Below the pieces are notes generated by a model. The model was not told the origin of the DNA, searched no databases, and saw only the letters and a program-made list of their open reading frames with translations. A stretch of DNA of 64,000 nt from positions 62,001 through 126,000 of the forward strand of contig NZ_CATNVC010000003.1 in NCBI RefSeq assembly GCF_951230135.1. Direction: 5' to 3'. The first letter of the stretch is position 1. The number at the start of each line of letters is the position of its first letter. This document shows positions 1-8,440 of the stretch, one piece after another. Source of the stretch: Butyricicoccus sp. Marseille-Q5471. GTDB lineage: Bacteria; Bacillota; Clostridia; Oscillospirales; Butyricicoccaceae. The translations under genes were made by a program, and so were the position numbers.

Positions 1-1
1 A

Positions 2-1294
2 CTCGACGATGTGCTGTCAAGCAAGGCAGATTACGCCCGTTCGGTCAAAATGCAGTACGACGAGCAGGACTTTGTGACCGGCAAGGCCATTTTACAGCGC
101 CACGGCAAGCGCGTGCTCGTCCAGAACCCGCCTGCAAAACCGCTTACCACCGAGGAAATGGATCGCGTTTACGCGCTTCCTTATCAGCGCACCTATCATC
201 CCTCCTACGAGGCCGAGGGCGGCGTGCCCGCCATTCAGGAGGTGCAGTTTTCCATCATCCACAACCGCGGCTGTTTCGGCGCGTGCAATTTCTGCGCACT
301 GGCCTTCCATCAAGGGCGTTATATCTCGGCGCGCAGCCACGACAGCGTAATTGAGGAAGCCAAGCAGATTGCCGCAATGCCTGAATTTAAGGGCTATATC
401 CATGATGTGGGCGGGCCGACGGCGAATTTCCGTTTCCCCTCCTGCAAAAAGCAAGACAAGCACGGCCTGTGCCGCGACAAGCGCTGCCTGTTCCCGAACG
501 CGTGCAGTAATCTCGAAGCCGATCACTCGGATTATCTCGCGCTACTGCGCGAGCTGCGGCAGATTGAGGGCGTGAAAAAGGTGTTCGTGCGCTCGGGTCT
601 GCGGTATGATTATATGATGGCCGACCACAATGATGCGTTCTTCCGCGAGTTGGTGGAGCACCACATTTCGGGTCAGCTCAAGGTGGCACCCGAGCACATG
701 AGCGATAACGCTCTGTATTATATGGGCAAACCATCATTCTCCGTATATGAACAATTCCGCGAACGTTATGCCCGCATCAATCAAAAGCTGGGGCGCAAAC
801 AGTATTTGGTGCCCTATCTGATGTCGTCCCACCCCGGCGCGGGACTGGACGACGCGATTTTGCTTGCCGAGTACCTGAACAAGGTTGGCTATATGCCCGA
901 GCAGGTGCAGGATTTCTATCCCACGCCCGGCACGCTGTCGACTGCGATGTATTATTCCGAAATCGATCCTCGCACGATGAAACCGGTGTTCGTCGCCAAA
1001 ACGGCCGAGGAAAAGGCCATGCAGCGCGCGCTTTTGCAGTGGCGCAGGCCGGACAAACGCCCGATTGTGCTTGCCGCACTGAAAAAAGCAGGGCGCGAGG
1101 ATTTGATTGGCTTCGGGAAAGAGTGCCTTGTCCGCCCGAACCGCGGAGAAAAGCCGCCTGTTGCGGCGAAAAAGCCCGAAAAGCCCGCCAAAAAGGCCGC
1201 TGCACCGACGAGAACGCCTGCCTCCGGCGGCAGCGCTGCACGCAAGCCTGCCCCCTCCAAGAAGGGTTGGGCAAAATCCAAGCGGAAAAAGTAA
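2..1294 (+). CDS. YgiQ-family radical SAM protein, 5' end outside window
   Basis: The frame is already open at the window edge, so this is the C-terminal part of a longer protein; YgiQ proteins are usually above 600 residues and about 430 are seen. Counting from the first GTG at 11, a CX3CX2C cluster lies at C88, C92 and C95 (context [11 protein letters not shown]). This is the radical SAM 4Fe-4S motif that reductively cleaves SAM. Further Cys pairs ([16 protein letters not shown]) follow, as is usual in YgiQ. The last 60 residues are rich in Lys, Ala and Pro and look disordered. The substrate of this family is not known to me. The gene ends just before the marR promoter and shows no coupling to it. 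Confidence 0.88.
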   Translation, partial: LDDVLSSKADYARSVKMQYDEQDFVTGKAILQRHGKRVLVQNPPAKPLTTEEMDRVYALPYQRTYHPSYEAEGGVPAIQEVQFSIIHNRGCFGACNFCALAFHQGRYISARSHDSVIEEAKQIAAMPEFKGYIHDVGGPTANFRFPSCKKQDKHGLCRDKRCLFPNACSNLEADHSDYLALLRELRQIEGVKKVFVRSGLRYDYMMADHNDAFFRELVEHHISGQLKVAPEHMSDNALYYMGKPSFSVYEQFRERYARINQKLGRKQYLVPYLMSSHPGAGLDDAILLAEYLNKVGYMPEQVQDFYPTPGTLSTAMYYSEIDPRTMKPVFVAKTAEEKAMQRALLQWRRPDKRPIVLAALKKAGREDLIGFGKECLVRPNRGEKPPVAAKKPEKPAKKAAAPTRTPASGGSAARKPAPSKKGWAKSKRKK

Positions 1295-1309
1295 ATCTTC
1301 GGAAAGCCG

Positions 1310-1339
1310 TTGACAAAACGGCTTTCTGTTTGATATAAT
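1310..1339 (+). promoter_or_regulatory. Sigma-A promoter of marR
   Basis: TTGACA at 1310-1315 and TATAAT at 1334-1339 are separated by 18 bp. The expected start point near 1346 lies inside the inverted repeat described next. Confidence 0.8.
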
Positions 1340-1341
1340 TT

Positions 1342-1355
1342 CGTAGCAAGCTACG
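1342..1355 (+). promoter_or_regulatory. Putative MarR operator, copy 1
   Basis: CGTAGC-AA-GCTACG is a perfect 6+2+6 palindrome placed directly behind the -10 box of marR. A closely related palindrome lies at 1824-1835 in front of the efflux pump gene. The pair suggests autoregulation plus control of the pump. Confidence 0.65.
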
Positions 1356-1370
1356 TAATGGAGGTGTGAT

Positions 1371-1802
1371 ATGCCGAAAAGCAGATTTCCCGGCGAGTAT
1401 TTCAAGCTAATCCACATCCACGCAATCTCCAAGGCAGATGCCGCCCTGCGCCCGCTCGGCCTGACGACTGCCCAAAGCGATGTACTGCGTTTTCTCGAGC
1501 TGCGCGGAGATGAACCGGCCACCGTGCAGGACATCAGCACGCATTTTGGACTCCGCCACCCAACGGTAATTGGTATCCTGCACCGTTTGGAGAGCAAAGG
1601 CTTTATCACGACCGCTCCCTCCGCACAGGATCGCCGCTGCCGCATCGTGCGGACAACGACCAAGGCCGCCGAGGTCAGCCGTGTGATGGAACAAATGCGC
1701 GATGAGCTGGACGAGCAATCCGCACGCGGCTTTTCCGATGAGGAGCTGCTGCTGCTGCGAGACTTTCTGGCACGCGTCTATCAAAACGTCAGCGGATGCT
1801 GA
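1371..1802 (+). CDS. MarR-family transcriptional regulator
   Basis: A 143-residue protein of the usual MarR length. The winged-helix part spans about residues 30-100, with the DNA-recognition stretch around TVQDISTHFGLRHPTVIGILHRLESKG followed by the wing (TAPSAQDRRCRIVRTT). Helices at both ends would form the dimer interface. GGAGG at 1360-1364 precedes ATG 1371. The gene has its own promoter with an overlapping palindrome and is followed after 63 bp by a MATE transporter, so it is probably a local repressor of that pump and of itself. The inducing ligand cannot be read from the sequence. Confidence 0.88.
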   Translation: MPKSRFPGEYFKLIHIHAISKADAALRPLGLTTAQSDVLRFLELRGDEPATVQDISTHFGLRHPTVIGILHRLESKGFITTAPSAQDRRCRIVRTTTKAAEVSRVMEQMRDELDEQSARGFSDEELLLLRDFLARVYQNVSGC

Positions 1803-1823
1803 CGTTTTCTTTCGGCCATTTAT

Positions 1824-1835
1824 GTAGTGAACTAC
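1824..1835 (+). promoter_or_regulatory. Putative MarR operator, copy 2
   Basis: GTAGT-GA-ACTAC is a 5+2+5 palindrome. Aligned with the marR-promoter copy it shares GTAG-YRA-RCTAC and the flanking TA. It lies between marR and the MATE gene, 18 bp before the ribosome binding site of the latter. Confidence 0.55.
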
Positions 1836-1865
1836 CTAATTTTCAGATATACAGGAGGTAATATA

Positions 1866-3239
1866 ATGAATAAAAACAACGAATCGCTATTCAAAGATGC
1901 GCCCATCCCCAAGGCTGTTGCCCAAATGGCCATCCCGACCGTGCTCAGCATGCTGGTCGTGGTCATTTACAATATGGTGGATACCTTTTTCGTAGGCCAG
2001 ACGGGCGACGCCAATCAGGTCGCGGCCGTTTCGGTGGCAACGCCCATTTTCCTGATTTTCATGGCCTTCGGCAACATGTTCGGCATCGGTGGCTCTTCCA
2101 TGATTTCCCGCCTGCTCGGCGCGGGCGAGCCCGAGCGTGCCAAGCATGTCAGCGCATTCTGCTGCTATGCTTCGCTCATTTGGGGCGTGCTGATGGTCGT
2201 CGTTTTCCTATCCGCCATGCCGGTTCTTCTGACCGCCATCGGCACGAGCGCGAACACCGTCGGCTATGCGGAGGACTATCTGCGCTGGATTGCGCTCGGC
2301 GCACCGTTTATTATTTTCTCCACCGCCTTTGGCAATCTCATCCGCGCAGAGGGGGCGGCGACCGCTTCGATGATTGGCAACATAGTCGGCACGGTGGTCA
2401 ACATCGTGCTCGACCCCATTATGATTCTGTCGCTCGGCTGGGGTGTTAAGGGCGCGGCGATTGCCACTGTCATCGGCAATATGGCGGCAAGTCTGTTCTA
2501 TCTGTGCTATTTTCTGCGCGGCAAGACCATGCTCTCCATTCGCGTGCGCGATTTTGCGGTGCGTGGCATCCTCAGCGGCGTCATCGCCATCGGCCTGCCC
2601 GCCTCGCTCAACAACATCCTGATGAGCGCGACCAACATCCTGCTCAACAACTTCCTCAGCTCCTACGGTGATGCTTCTGTCGCCGCAATGGGCGTCGCGA
2701 CCAAGGCCAACATGCTCGTGATTTTCGTACAGCTTGGCCTTGCAATGGGCGTACAACCGTTGATTGGCTATGCTTACGGTGCGAAAAATGTCTCCCGTCT
2801 GAAGAGCGTGACCACTTTTTCCGTGCTGTGCACCACGCTGATGGGCGTTGTGCTCACCGCCGTGTACTGGTTCGGGGCGGACCGTATTATTTCGGTCTTT
2901 ATCGCCGACCCCACCGTCATCTCGGCCGGCGTACCTATGCTACGCGCGCTGATGTGGTCGGCGCCTGTGCTCGGCGTGCTGTTCGTGCTCACCAACGCCC
3001 TGCAGGCCATGGGGCGCGTGGCGGCTTCCCTCGTGCTTTCGGTCAGCCGCCAGGGTTTCATTTTTGTGCCGTGCCTATTCCTCTTCAACGCGCTGTTTGG
3101 CTTAGACGGCATCATTTATACTCAGCCGATTGCCGACCTTTGCTCGATTGTCATGGCGATTTTGATGTTCCGCCACATCACCCGCAAGCTTTCGCAGCAA
3201 GCGCCTGCTCCCTCCCCGCAGCCCGAGCCGGCTTCCTGA
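1866..3239 (+). CDS. MATE-family multidrug/cation antiporter
   Basis: A 457-residue membrane protein with about twelve hydrophobic segments in two similar halves, as in MATE (NorM/DinF) exporters that use Na+ or H+ gradients to expel organic cations or drugs. The early segment AIPTVLSMLVVVIYNMVDTFFVGQ is typical of TM1 and its following loop. I chose ATG 1866 rather than the upstream ATG at 1827 because AGGAGG at 1853-1858 sits at proper spacing before it. The gene lies behind marR with a second copy of the MarR palindrome between them, which points to substrate-induced expression. The C-terminus is a Pro/Gln-rich tail. The substrate is unknown. Confidence 0.9.
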   Translation: MNKNNESLFKDAPIPKAVAQMAIPTVLSMLVVVIYNMVDTFFVGQTGDANQVAAVSVATPIFLIFMAFGNMFGIGGSSMISRLLGAGEPERAKHVSAFCCYASLIWGVLMVVVFLSAMPVLLTAIGTSANTVGYAEDYLRWIALGAPFIIFSTAFGNLIRAEGAATASMIGNIVGTVVNIVLDPIMILSLGWGVKGAAIATVIGNMAASLFYLCYFLRGKTMLSIRVRDFAVRGILSGVIAIGLPASLNNILMSATNILLNNFLSSYGDASVAAMGVATKANMLVIFVQLGLAMGVQPLIGYAYGAKNVSRLKSVTTFSVLCTTLMGVVLTAVYWFGADRIISVFIADPTVISAGVPMLRALMWSAPVLGVLFVLTNALQAMGRVAASLVLSVSRQGFIFVPCLFLFNALFGLDGIIYTQPIADLCSIVMAILMFRHITRKLSQQAPAPSPQPEPAS

Positions 3240-3328
3240 TTTTTTGCACACCTTTTCTTAAAAACAAAATAAAATCAGGCAGTCCCACGTGCAAAACCAA
3301 CAAAATCCCGAAAGACGCTTCATTTTAT

Positions 3329-3357
3329 TTGACAGTCGCCCCGCAAAAGTCTATAAT
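3329..3357 (+). promoter_or_regulatory. Sigma-A promoter of the lrp-type gene
   Basis: TTGACA at 3329-3334 and TATAAT at 3352-3357 are exactly 17 bp apart, a consensus promoter. Transcription should start near 3364, immediately before a terminator-like hairpin. Confidence 0.85.
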
Positions 3358-3370
3358 ATGAAATGAACAA

Positions 3371-3409
3371 AGGAGTTCGCCTCAAGGGGCGAGCTCCTAT
3401 TTTTTATTT
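3371..3409 (+). terminator. Terminator-like hairpin in the lrp leader (possible attenuator)
   Basis: An 11-bp stem (3371-3381 with 3388-3398, one G-U pair, 6-nt loop) is followed by ATTTTTTATTT. It begins about 7 nt after the predicted start point, so most transcripts could stop after about 45 nt. It may be a leader attenuator or may define a tiny RNA. Confidence 0.65.
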
Positions 3410-3437
3410 CCTAATAAAGGAAGGAACGACGGCAACC

Positions 3438-3869
3438 ATGGACGAAATTGATATGAAACTGCTGCAGCTGCTGCAGAAAAACTCCCGCTCACCGATTAAA
3501 TATCTGGCAAAAGAAGTGAGTCTCTCCTCGCCCGCCGTTTCCGCGCGCATCGAACGCTTGGAAAAGCGCGGCGTGATTCGCGGCTACACGCTTGACCTTG
3601 ACCCGCTTCAGCTGGGTCAGCACATTCTGGCCTACATCAATCTGGACATGCAGCCGGCGCAAAAGACGGAGTTCTATCCGTTTATCGGGTCGTGCGCCAA
3701 CGTACTCGAGTGCAACTGCGTGACCGGCAATTATTCGATGCTGATTAAGGTCTCCTTTCCGTCCACACAGGATTTGGACAGCTTTATCGGTCAGCTTCAG
3801 AAATTCGGCAAAACCGAAACGCAAATTGTGTTTTCCGCACCCGTGCCGCCGCGCGGTCTTGTGCTGTAA
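3438..3869 (+). CDS. Lrp/AsnC-family transcriptional regulator
   Basis: A 143-residue protein with an N-terminal helix-turn-helix (about residues 1-50, beginning MDEIDMKLLQLLQ) and a C-terminal RAM/ligand-binding domain (about residues 65-140). This is the standard Lrp/AsnC layout; members bind amino acids and form octamers on DNA. I use ATG 3438, where similarity starts, rather than 3363, which lies in the hairpin leader. The next gene begins 186 bp downstream under its own promoter, so this looks monocistronic. The target genes and effector are not evident. Confidence 0.88.
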   Translation: MDEIDMKLLQLLQKNSRSPIKYLAKEVSLSSPAVSARIERLEKRGVIRGYTLDLDPLQLGQHILAYINLDMQPAQKTEFYPFIGSCANVLECNCVTGNYSMLIKVSFPSTQDLDSFIGQLQKFGKTETQIVFSAPVPPRGLVL

Positions 3870-3927
3870 ACACACCCAAGACACTGCACATACCTTTCTA
3901 CACTCCTATTTCTTACTCTTTCTCTGG

Positions 3928-3955
3928 AACAGGCTGCATGAATGTGCGGCCTGTT
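3928..3955 (+). terminator. Weak terminator-like hairpin after the lrp gene
   Basis: AACAGGC (3928-3934) can pair with GCCTGTT (3949-3955), followed by a T-containing but imperfect run. The call is weak. Confidence 0.35.
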
Positions 3956-3978
3956 TCGCTGTCTTGACACAATTTTGA

Positions 3979-4007
3979 TTGCGTACAGCACCGTTTGGTG
4001 ATAAAAT
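3979..4007 (+). promoter_or_regulatory. Promoter of the methyltransferase-ECF gene group
   Basis: TTGCGT at 3979-3984 and TAAAAT at 4002-4007 are separated by 17 bp. An alternative TTGACA at 3964 has no matching -10 box at good spacing. Confidence 0.5.
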
Positions 4008-4055
4008 AGATGCTGATATATTGTGTATTTAACACCCGAATGAGGTATGTATTTT

Positions 4056-4922
4056 ATGTGGATTGCGAACAATTGGAAAGACTATGCCGTACTGGACTGC
4101 GGAGACGGCGAAAAGGTGGAGCGTTGGGGTAACCAAATCCTCGTCCGCCCCGACCCGCAGGCCATCTGGCCCAAGGAGCAGAGCTGCCGCGCATGGGACA
4201 AGCCCAACGCCATTTATCACCGATCGAACGCAGGCGGCGGCAAGTGGGAAATCCGCAAGCTGCCCGAGCAGTGGGCGGTTTCCTACAAGGATTTGACCTT
4301 TCAGCTCAAGCCGATGTCGTTTAAGCACACCGGTCTGTTCCCCGAGCAAGCTGCCAACTGGGACTTTATCGACCAGATGGTACGCGGCGCGGGGCGTCCG
4401 GTCAATGTGCTGAACCTATTCGCCTACACGGGCGGCGCAACGCTGGCGGCAGCAAACGCGGGCGCAAATGTGTGCCACGTGGACGCATCAAAGGGCATGG
4501 TGCAGTGGGCGCGCGAGAACGCGGCTTCCTCCGGCCTTGGCGAGGCATCCATCCGCTGGATTGTGGACGACTGCAAAAAGTTTGTGCAGCGTGAAATCCG
4601 CCGCGGACGCAAGTATGATGCAATCATCATGGACCCGCCCAGCTACGGACGCGGCCCCTCGGGTGAAACGTGGAAGATTGAAGAGGACATCGCCGACTTT
4701 GTCAAGCTGACAATGGAGCTTTTGTCCGACAAGCCGCTGTTCGTGCTGATTTCCAGCTACTCGACCGGCCTTGCCCCCGCGGTGATGAGCTATCTGCTCG
4801 GCATCACGGCAGGACGGCGCGCGGCAGGCAAGATTGACGCGCAGGAACTGGGTCTGCGGGTCGAATCGACCGGCCTTGTGCTGCCGTGCGGCTCAAGCGC
4901 GCGGTTTATTGCAGAGGAATAA
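4056..4922 (+). CDS. Class I SAM-dependent RNA methyltransferase (RlmI/RlmK-like fold)
   Basis: A 288-residue protein. The SAM-binding motif I is LNLFAYTGGAT (about residue 125), the acidic end of strand 2 is HVDASKG, and the catalytic motif IV is DPPSYGRG (about residue 193), which is typical of rRNA methyltransferases related to YccW/RlmI. The expected substrate is a base in 23S rRNA, but the exact position cannot be read here. GAGG at 4042-4045 is only one base from ATG 4047, so I prefer ATG 4056 at ten bases. It is followed closely by a small membrane protein gene and ecfA1, and the group may be co-transcribed. Confidence 0.8.
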   Translation: MWIANNWKDYAVLDCGDGEKVERWGNQILVRPDPQAIWPKEQSCRAWDKPNAIYHRSNAGGGKWEIRKLPEQWAVSYKDLTFQLKPMSFKHTGLFPEQAANWDFIDQMVRGAGRPVNVLNLFAYTGGATLAAANAGANVCHVDASKGMVQWARENAASSGLGEASIRWIVDDCKKFVQREIRRGRKYDAIIMDPPSYGRGPSGETWKIEEDIADFVKLTMELLSDKPLFVLISSYSTGLAPAVMSYLLGITAGRRAAGKIDAQELGLRVESTGLVLPCGSSARFIAEE

Positions 4923-4925
4923 CCG

Positions 4926-5048
4926 ATGTTCAGTATCACGAATTTGACCATTCTGATCTGTTTTATTGCATTCCCCTCGTTTATCATTTTTCTGGCCATC
5001 TGCTATCTGGTGCAGCGCCACCGAAAGAACAAGGACAAAAAGGACTGA
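4926..5048 (+). CDS. 40-residue single-pass membrane protein
   Basis: A short ORF beginning MFSITNLTILICFIAF, with one continuous hydrophobic stretch (about residues 8-29) and a very basic C-terminus (QRHRKNKDKKD). The shape is one transmembrane helix with a positive cytoplasmic tail. AGAGGAA lies 5' of the ATG inside the end of the methyltransferase gene, and ecfA1 starts 4 bp after its stop, so it is tightly embedded in the operon. I do not recognise a named family. Its position raises the possibility of a small partner of the ECF transporter, but this is inference from position only. Confidence 0.6.
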   Translation: MFSITNLTILICFIAFPSFIIFLAICYLVQRHRKNKDKKD

Positions 5049-5052
5049 AACC

Positions 5053-5898
5053 ATGTCTGAAATCATCAAAACCGAAGCGCTCACATACGCCTATCCCACC
5101 GAAAACGGCCTGTCCGCCCCTGTTTTAAAGGGCGTTGACCTGCAAATCCGCCGCGGTGAATTTGTCGCCGTGCTCGGTCACAACGGTTCGGGTAAATCGA
5201 CTCTCGCGGGTCATTTCAACGCCATCCGTCTGCCAACCGGCGGCGTGTGCTACGTCGACATGATGGACACGCGGGACGAAAGCAACACCTATGAGGTACG
5301 CAAAACCGTGTCCATGGTGTTCCAGAACCCCGACAACCAGCTGGTTGCGACCGTGGTGGAGGAGGATGTGGCCTTCGCGCTCGAAAATATGGGCGTGCCG
5401 CCCGCCGAAATCCGCAAACGCGTGGACGATGCGCTCAAGTCGGTCGGCATGTACGAATACCGCACGCAAGCGCCGCATCGGCTGTCCGGCGGACAGAAAC
5501 AGCGCATCGCCATCGCAGGCGTCATCGCCATGATGCCCCGTTGCGTCGTGCTGGACGAGCCCACCGCCATGCTTGACCCACAGGGTCGGCGCGAGGTGAT
5601 GGAGGTCGTGCGCGAGCTCAACCACAAATACGGCATCACGGTCATCCTCATCACCCATCATATGGACGAGGCCGTGCAGGCACAGCGCGTGGTGGTCATG
5701 CACCGCGGCAATGTGCTGCTCGACGGCGCACCGCGGGAGATTTTCACCCAGGTGGACACCCTGCGCGACGCGCGGCTGACCGTGCCGCAGACCATCGAAA
5801 TCCTGCATGAACTGAACGTGAAAGATGGTGCAAACCTGAAAATCGATGCACTTTCCGTCACCGAATGCGCGGATATTCTAGAGCAGTATTTACAGTAA
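5053..5898 (+). CDS. ecfA1: Energy-coupling factor transporter ATPase EcfA1
   Basis: A 281-residue ABC ATPase with Walker A GHNGSGKST (about residue 40), signature LSGGQKQR, Walker B CVVLDEPTAMLDP and the switch His in LITHHMDEA. It is one of two ATPases that power group II ECF transporters, which import vitamins and metals through interchangeable S-components. ATG 5053 is chosen because the 29 upstream residues in frame belong to the small membrane gene. The order ecfA1-ecfA2-ecfT-truA is the common Firmicutes arrangement and fixes the assignment. No S-component gene is present in the window, so substrate specificity is encoded elsewhere. Confidence 0.92.
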   Translation: MSEIIKTEALTYAYPTENGLSAPVLKGVDLQIRRGEFVAVLGHNGSGKSTLAGHFNAIRLPTGGVCYVDMMDTRDESNTYEVRKTVSMVFQNPDNQLVATVVEEDVAFALENMGVPPAEIRKRVDDALKSVGMYEYRTQAPHRLSGGQKQRIAIAGVIAMMPRCVVLDEPTAMLDPQGRREVMEVVRELNHKYGITVILITHHMDEAVQAQRVVVMHRGNVLLDGAPREIFTQVDTLRDARLTVPQTIEILHELNVKDGANLKIDALSVTECADILEQYLQ

Positions 5899-5915
5899 AA
5901 TCGGAGGACAACCCA

Positions 5916-6782
5916 TTGTCAACCATTCTTGAAACGCGGGGCCTGACTTACGTTTACGGAGCAGGCACCCCATTTGAGCGCAAAGCGCTCGACAATGTCA
6001 ATCTGCAAATTGAAAAGGGCGAAATTCTGGGCGTCATCGGTCACACCGGCTCGGGCAAATCGACCTTGATTCAGCATCTCAACGGCCTGCTGAAACCCTT
6101 TTCGGGCGAAATCCTGCTCGATGGGCAGTCCATCTGGAACGAAAAGGGCAAGTGCAGCCGCGAGACGCGCTTTCGCGTCGGTCTGGTATTCCAGTACCCC
6201 GAATATCAACTGTTTGAGGAGACGATTGCACGCGACATCGCCTTCGGCCCGACCAATATGGGGCTGGGGCAGGACGAAATTGCCGTGCGCGTGCGCGAAT
6301 CCATGCAGGCTGTCGGTCTGGATGCGTCGCTTGCCGAGCAGTCCCCCTTCGCGCTTTCGGGCGGACAGAAGCGCCGCGTTGCTATTGCAGGCGTGATTGC
6401 CATGCGCCCCGACGTACTTGTGCTCGACGAACCGACCGCGGGACTCGACCCCGGAGGACGCGACGAAATCCTCGGCATGGTCAAGGACTACCACGACCAG
6501 TCGGGCGCGACCGTGCTGATTGTCTCCCACTCGATGGAGGATATCGCGCAGCTTGCCAACCGTCTGCTCGTGATGGATCACAGCCGTGTGCTGTTCTGCG
6601 ACACGCCGCGCGAGGTATTCTCGCACGCCGATGAAATCATCGCCGCCGGACTGGACATTCCGATGGTCACCAAGGTCATGCTTGAGCTCAAAAAGCGCGG
6701 CATCGACGTGGATACCTCGGTCTTCACCGTCGAGCAGGCGCTTGCTGCCGTGCGCAGCTACAAGCAAGGGGGTGCACGCTGA
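5916..6782 (+). CDS. ecfA2: Energy-coupling factor transporter ATPase EcfA2
   Basis: A 288-residue ABC ATPase with Walker A GHTGSGKST, signature LSGGQKRR, Walker B VLVLDEPTAGLDP and switch His in VSHSMEDI. It pairs with EcfA1 as the second nucleotide-binding subunit. The start is TTG at 5916: GGAGGA at 5903-5908 is well placed, similarity begins there, and no ATG is nearby. It starts 17 bp after ecfA1, and its TGA overlaps the ATG of ecfT (TGATG), so translation is coupled. Confidence 0.92.
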   Translation: MSTILETRGLTYVYGAGTPFERKALDNVNLQIEKGEILGVIGHTGSGKSTLIQHLNGLLKPFSGEILLDGQSIWNEKGKCSRETRFRVGLVFQYPEYQLFEETIARDIAFGPTNMGLGQDEIAVRVRESMQAVGLDASLAEQSPFALSGGQKRRVAIAGVIAMRPDVLVLDEPTAGLDPGGRDEILGMVKDYHDQSGATVLIVSHSMEDIAQLANRLLVMDHSRVLFCDTPREVFSHADEIIAAGLDIPMVTKVMLELKKRGIDVDTSVFTVEQALAAVRSYKQGGAR

Positions 6783-7585
6783 TGCTCAAGGACATTACCA
6801 TCGGCCAATTTTTCCCCGGCACAAGCGCCGTACACCGGCTTGATCCCCGCGTCAAAATCGTGCTGACGGTCGCCATGATTATCACGCTTTTTCTTGCCGC
6901 AGGACCCATTTCCTATGTGATCATCATCGGCTTTCTCGCCGCGATTATCGGCATTTCCGGTATTTCCCCCAAGCTTATCGTGCGCGGACTCAAACCCGTG
7001 CTGTTCATCATTATCTTTACGGCGGTGCTCAATCTGTTCTACACGCCGGGCGATTATATCTGGCAGTGGGGCTTTCTGCATATTTCCAAGGAGGGCATCA
7101 AAATCGCCTTCTTTATGGTGCTGCGCCTGATGCTGCTCATCATCGCCACCTCGATGCTGACCTACACGACCTCGCCCATTCAGCTGACCGACGGACTCGA
7201 GCGCCTGCTTGGCCCGCTTAAAAAGGTGCACGCGCCTGTGCACGAGCTTTCGATGATGATGTCGATCGCACTGCGCTTCATCCCGACGCTGATCGAGGAG
7301 ACCGAAAAGATCATCTCGGCGCAGAAGGCGCGCGGAGCGGACTTTGAATCAGGCAATATCGTGCAGCGCGCCAAAGCCATGGTACCCATTCTGGTGCCGC
7401 TGTTCGTTTCGGCCTTCCGCCGTGCGGACGAGCTTGCAACTGCGATGGAATGCCGGCTGTACCGCGGCGACGTCGGCCGCACGCGCATGAAGCAGCTGAA
7501 AATCGAGCGCGTGGACGTCTGTGCTATGGTCATCAGCGCGGTCGTGCTCGGCTCGGTCATCACGCTCGGCCGTTTTGGCCTGTAA
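6782..7585 (+). CDS. ecfT: Energy-coupling factor transporter transmembrane protein EcfT
   Basis: A 267-residue membrane protein with several N-terminal hydrophobic helices and a long cytoplasmic coupling region. That region carries the Ala-Arg-Gly coupling motif (AQKARGADFESG) that docks into the two ATPases. It is the scaffold that binds EcfA1/EcfA2 and a vitamin- or metal-binding S-component. It overlaps ecfA2 by one base and is followed after 13 bp by truA, as in many Firmicutes. Confidence 0.92.
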   Translation: MLKDITIGQFFPGTSAVHRLDPRVKIVLTVAMIITLFLAAGPISYVIIIGFLAAIIGISGISPKLIVRGLKPVLFIIIFTAVLNLFYTPGDYIWQWGFLHISKEGIKIAFFMVLRLMLLIIATSMLTYTTSPIQLTDGLERLLGPLKKVHAPVHELSMMMSIALRFIPTLIEETEKIISAQKARGADFESGNIVQRAKAMVPILVPLFVSAFRRADELATAMECRLYRGDVGRTRMKQLKIERVDVCAMVISAVVLGSVITLGRFGL

Positions 7586-7598
7586 AACGAGGGCATAC

Positions 7599-8372
7599 AT
7601 GAATATCGCATTGATTTTATCCTATAACGGCACCAATTATCACGGCTGGCAGGTGCAGAAGAACGGAGCTTCCATCCAGCAGACGCTGGAGGAGGCCATC
7701 CACCGCCTGCTCGGACAGAAAACGCACGTTTCGGGCGTCGGCCGCACCGATGCCGGTGTGCATGCCCGCCGCTATGTCGCAAATTTTAAGGCGGACTGCA
7801 CCATTCCGATGGAGCGCCTGCCCTTCGCACTCAACGCACAGCTACCCGAGGACATTGCCGTCACCGGCGCAGTGTGCGTGCCCGAGGACTTCGATGCACG
7901 CTTTGACTGCACCAAGAAGGAATACGCGTATTACGTCTATCCTTCGCCGATGCGCGACCCCTTTCTCTCGGGCAGAGCCTATCGTTACAATTATCCGCTT
8001 GACGTTGCCAAAATGCAGGCAGCCGCGCAGCGGTTTGTCGGCAAGCAGGATTTTGCTGCCGTGCGCAGCCAAGGCACGCCGGTCAAATCGACCGTGCGAA
8101 CCGTGTTCTGGTGCGAGGCGGAGCAGGATGAGCAAGGCCTTATCCGCATCCGCGTATGCGGGGACGGCTTTCTTTACAACATGGTGCGTGCGATTTCGGG
8201 CACGTTGGTCTACGCCGGCGGCGGTAAGCTCTCGCCGGACGATGTGACCGCCATCCTGCAATCGGGCGACCGCGAGCTTGCCGGGCCTACGCTGCCCGCC
8301 TGCGGCCTGTTCATGAACCGCCTATGGTATGACCATACCCCGGAGCTTGACAGGTTTGCACTTTTTAAGTAA
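7599..8372 (+). CDS. truA: tRNA pseudouridine(38-40) synthase TruA
   Basis: A 257-residue protein of normal TruA length. It contains the catalytic-Asp motif GRTDAGVHA near residue 52, an early YNGTNYHGWQ motif, and the late conserved stretch FLYNMVRAISGTL. TruA isomerises uridines 38, 39 and 40 in the anticodon arm of many tRNAs. ATG 7599 is chosen because similarity begins there; the 26 residues upstream in frame are only antisense to ecfT. It is the last gene of the ECF operon. Confidence 0.93.
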   Translation: MNIALILSYNGTNYHGWQVQKNGASIQQTLEEAIHRLLGQKTHVSGVGRTDAGVHARRYVANFKADCTIPMERLPFALNAQLPEDIAVTGAVCVPEDFDARFDCTKKEYAYYVYPSPMRDPFLSGRAYRYNYPLDVAKMQAAAQRFVGKQDFAAVRSQGTPVKSTVRTVFWCEAEQDEQGLIRIRVCGDGFLYNMVRAISGTLVYAGGGKLSPDDVTAILQSGDRELAGPTLPACGLFMNRLWYDHTPELDRFALFK

Positions 8373-8440
8373 TTTTTTGATATTCACTTTTTATTTACAT
8401 TTCGCAGTCCCGAACGCGTTACAATGAGGAGGTGGGACTT

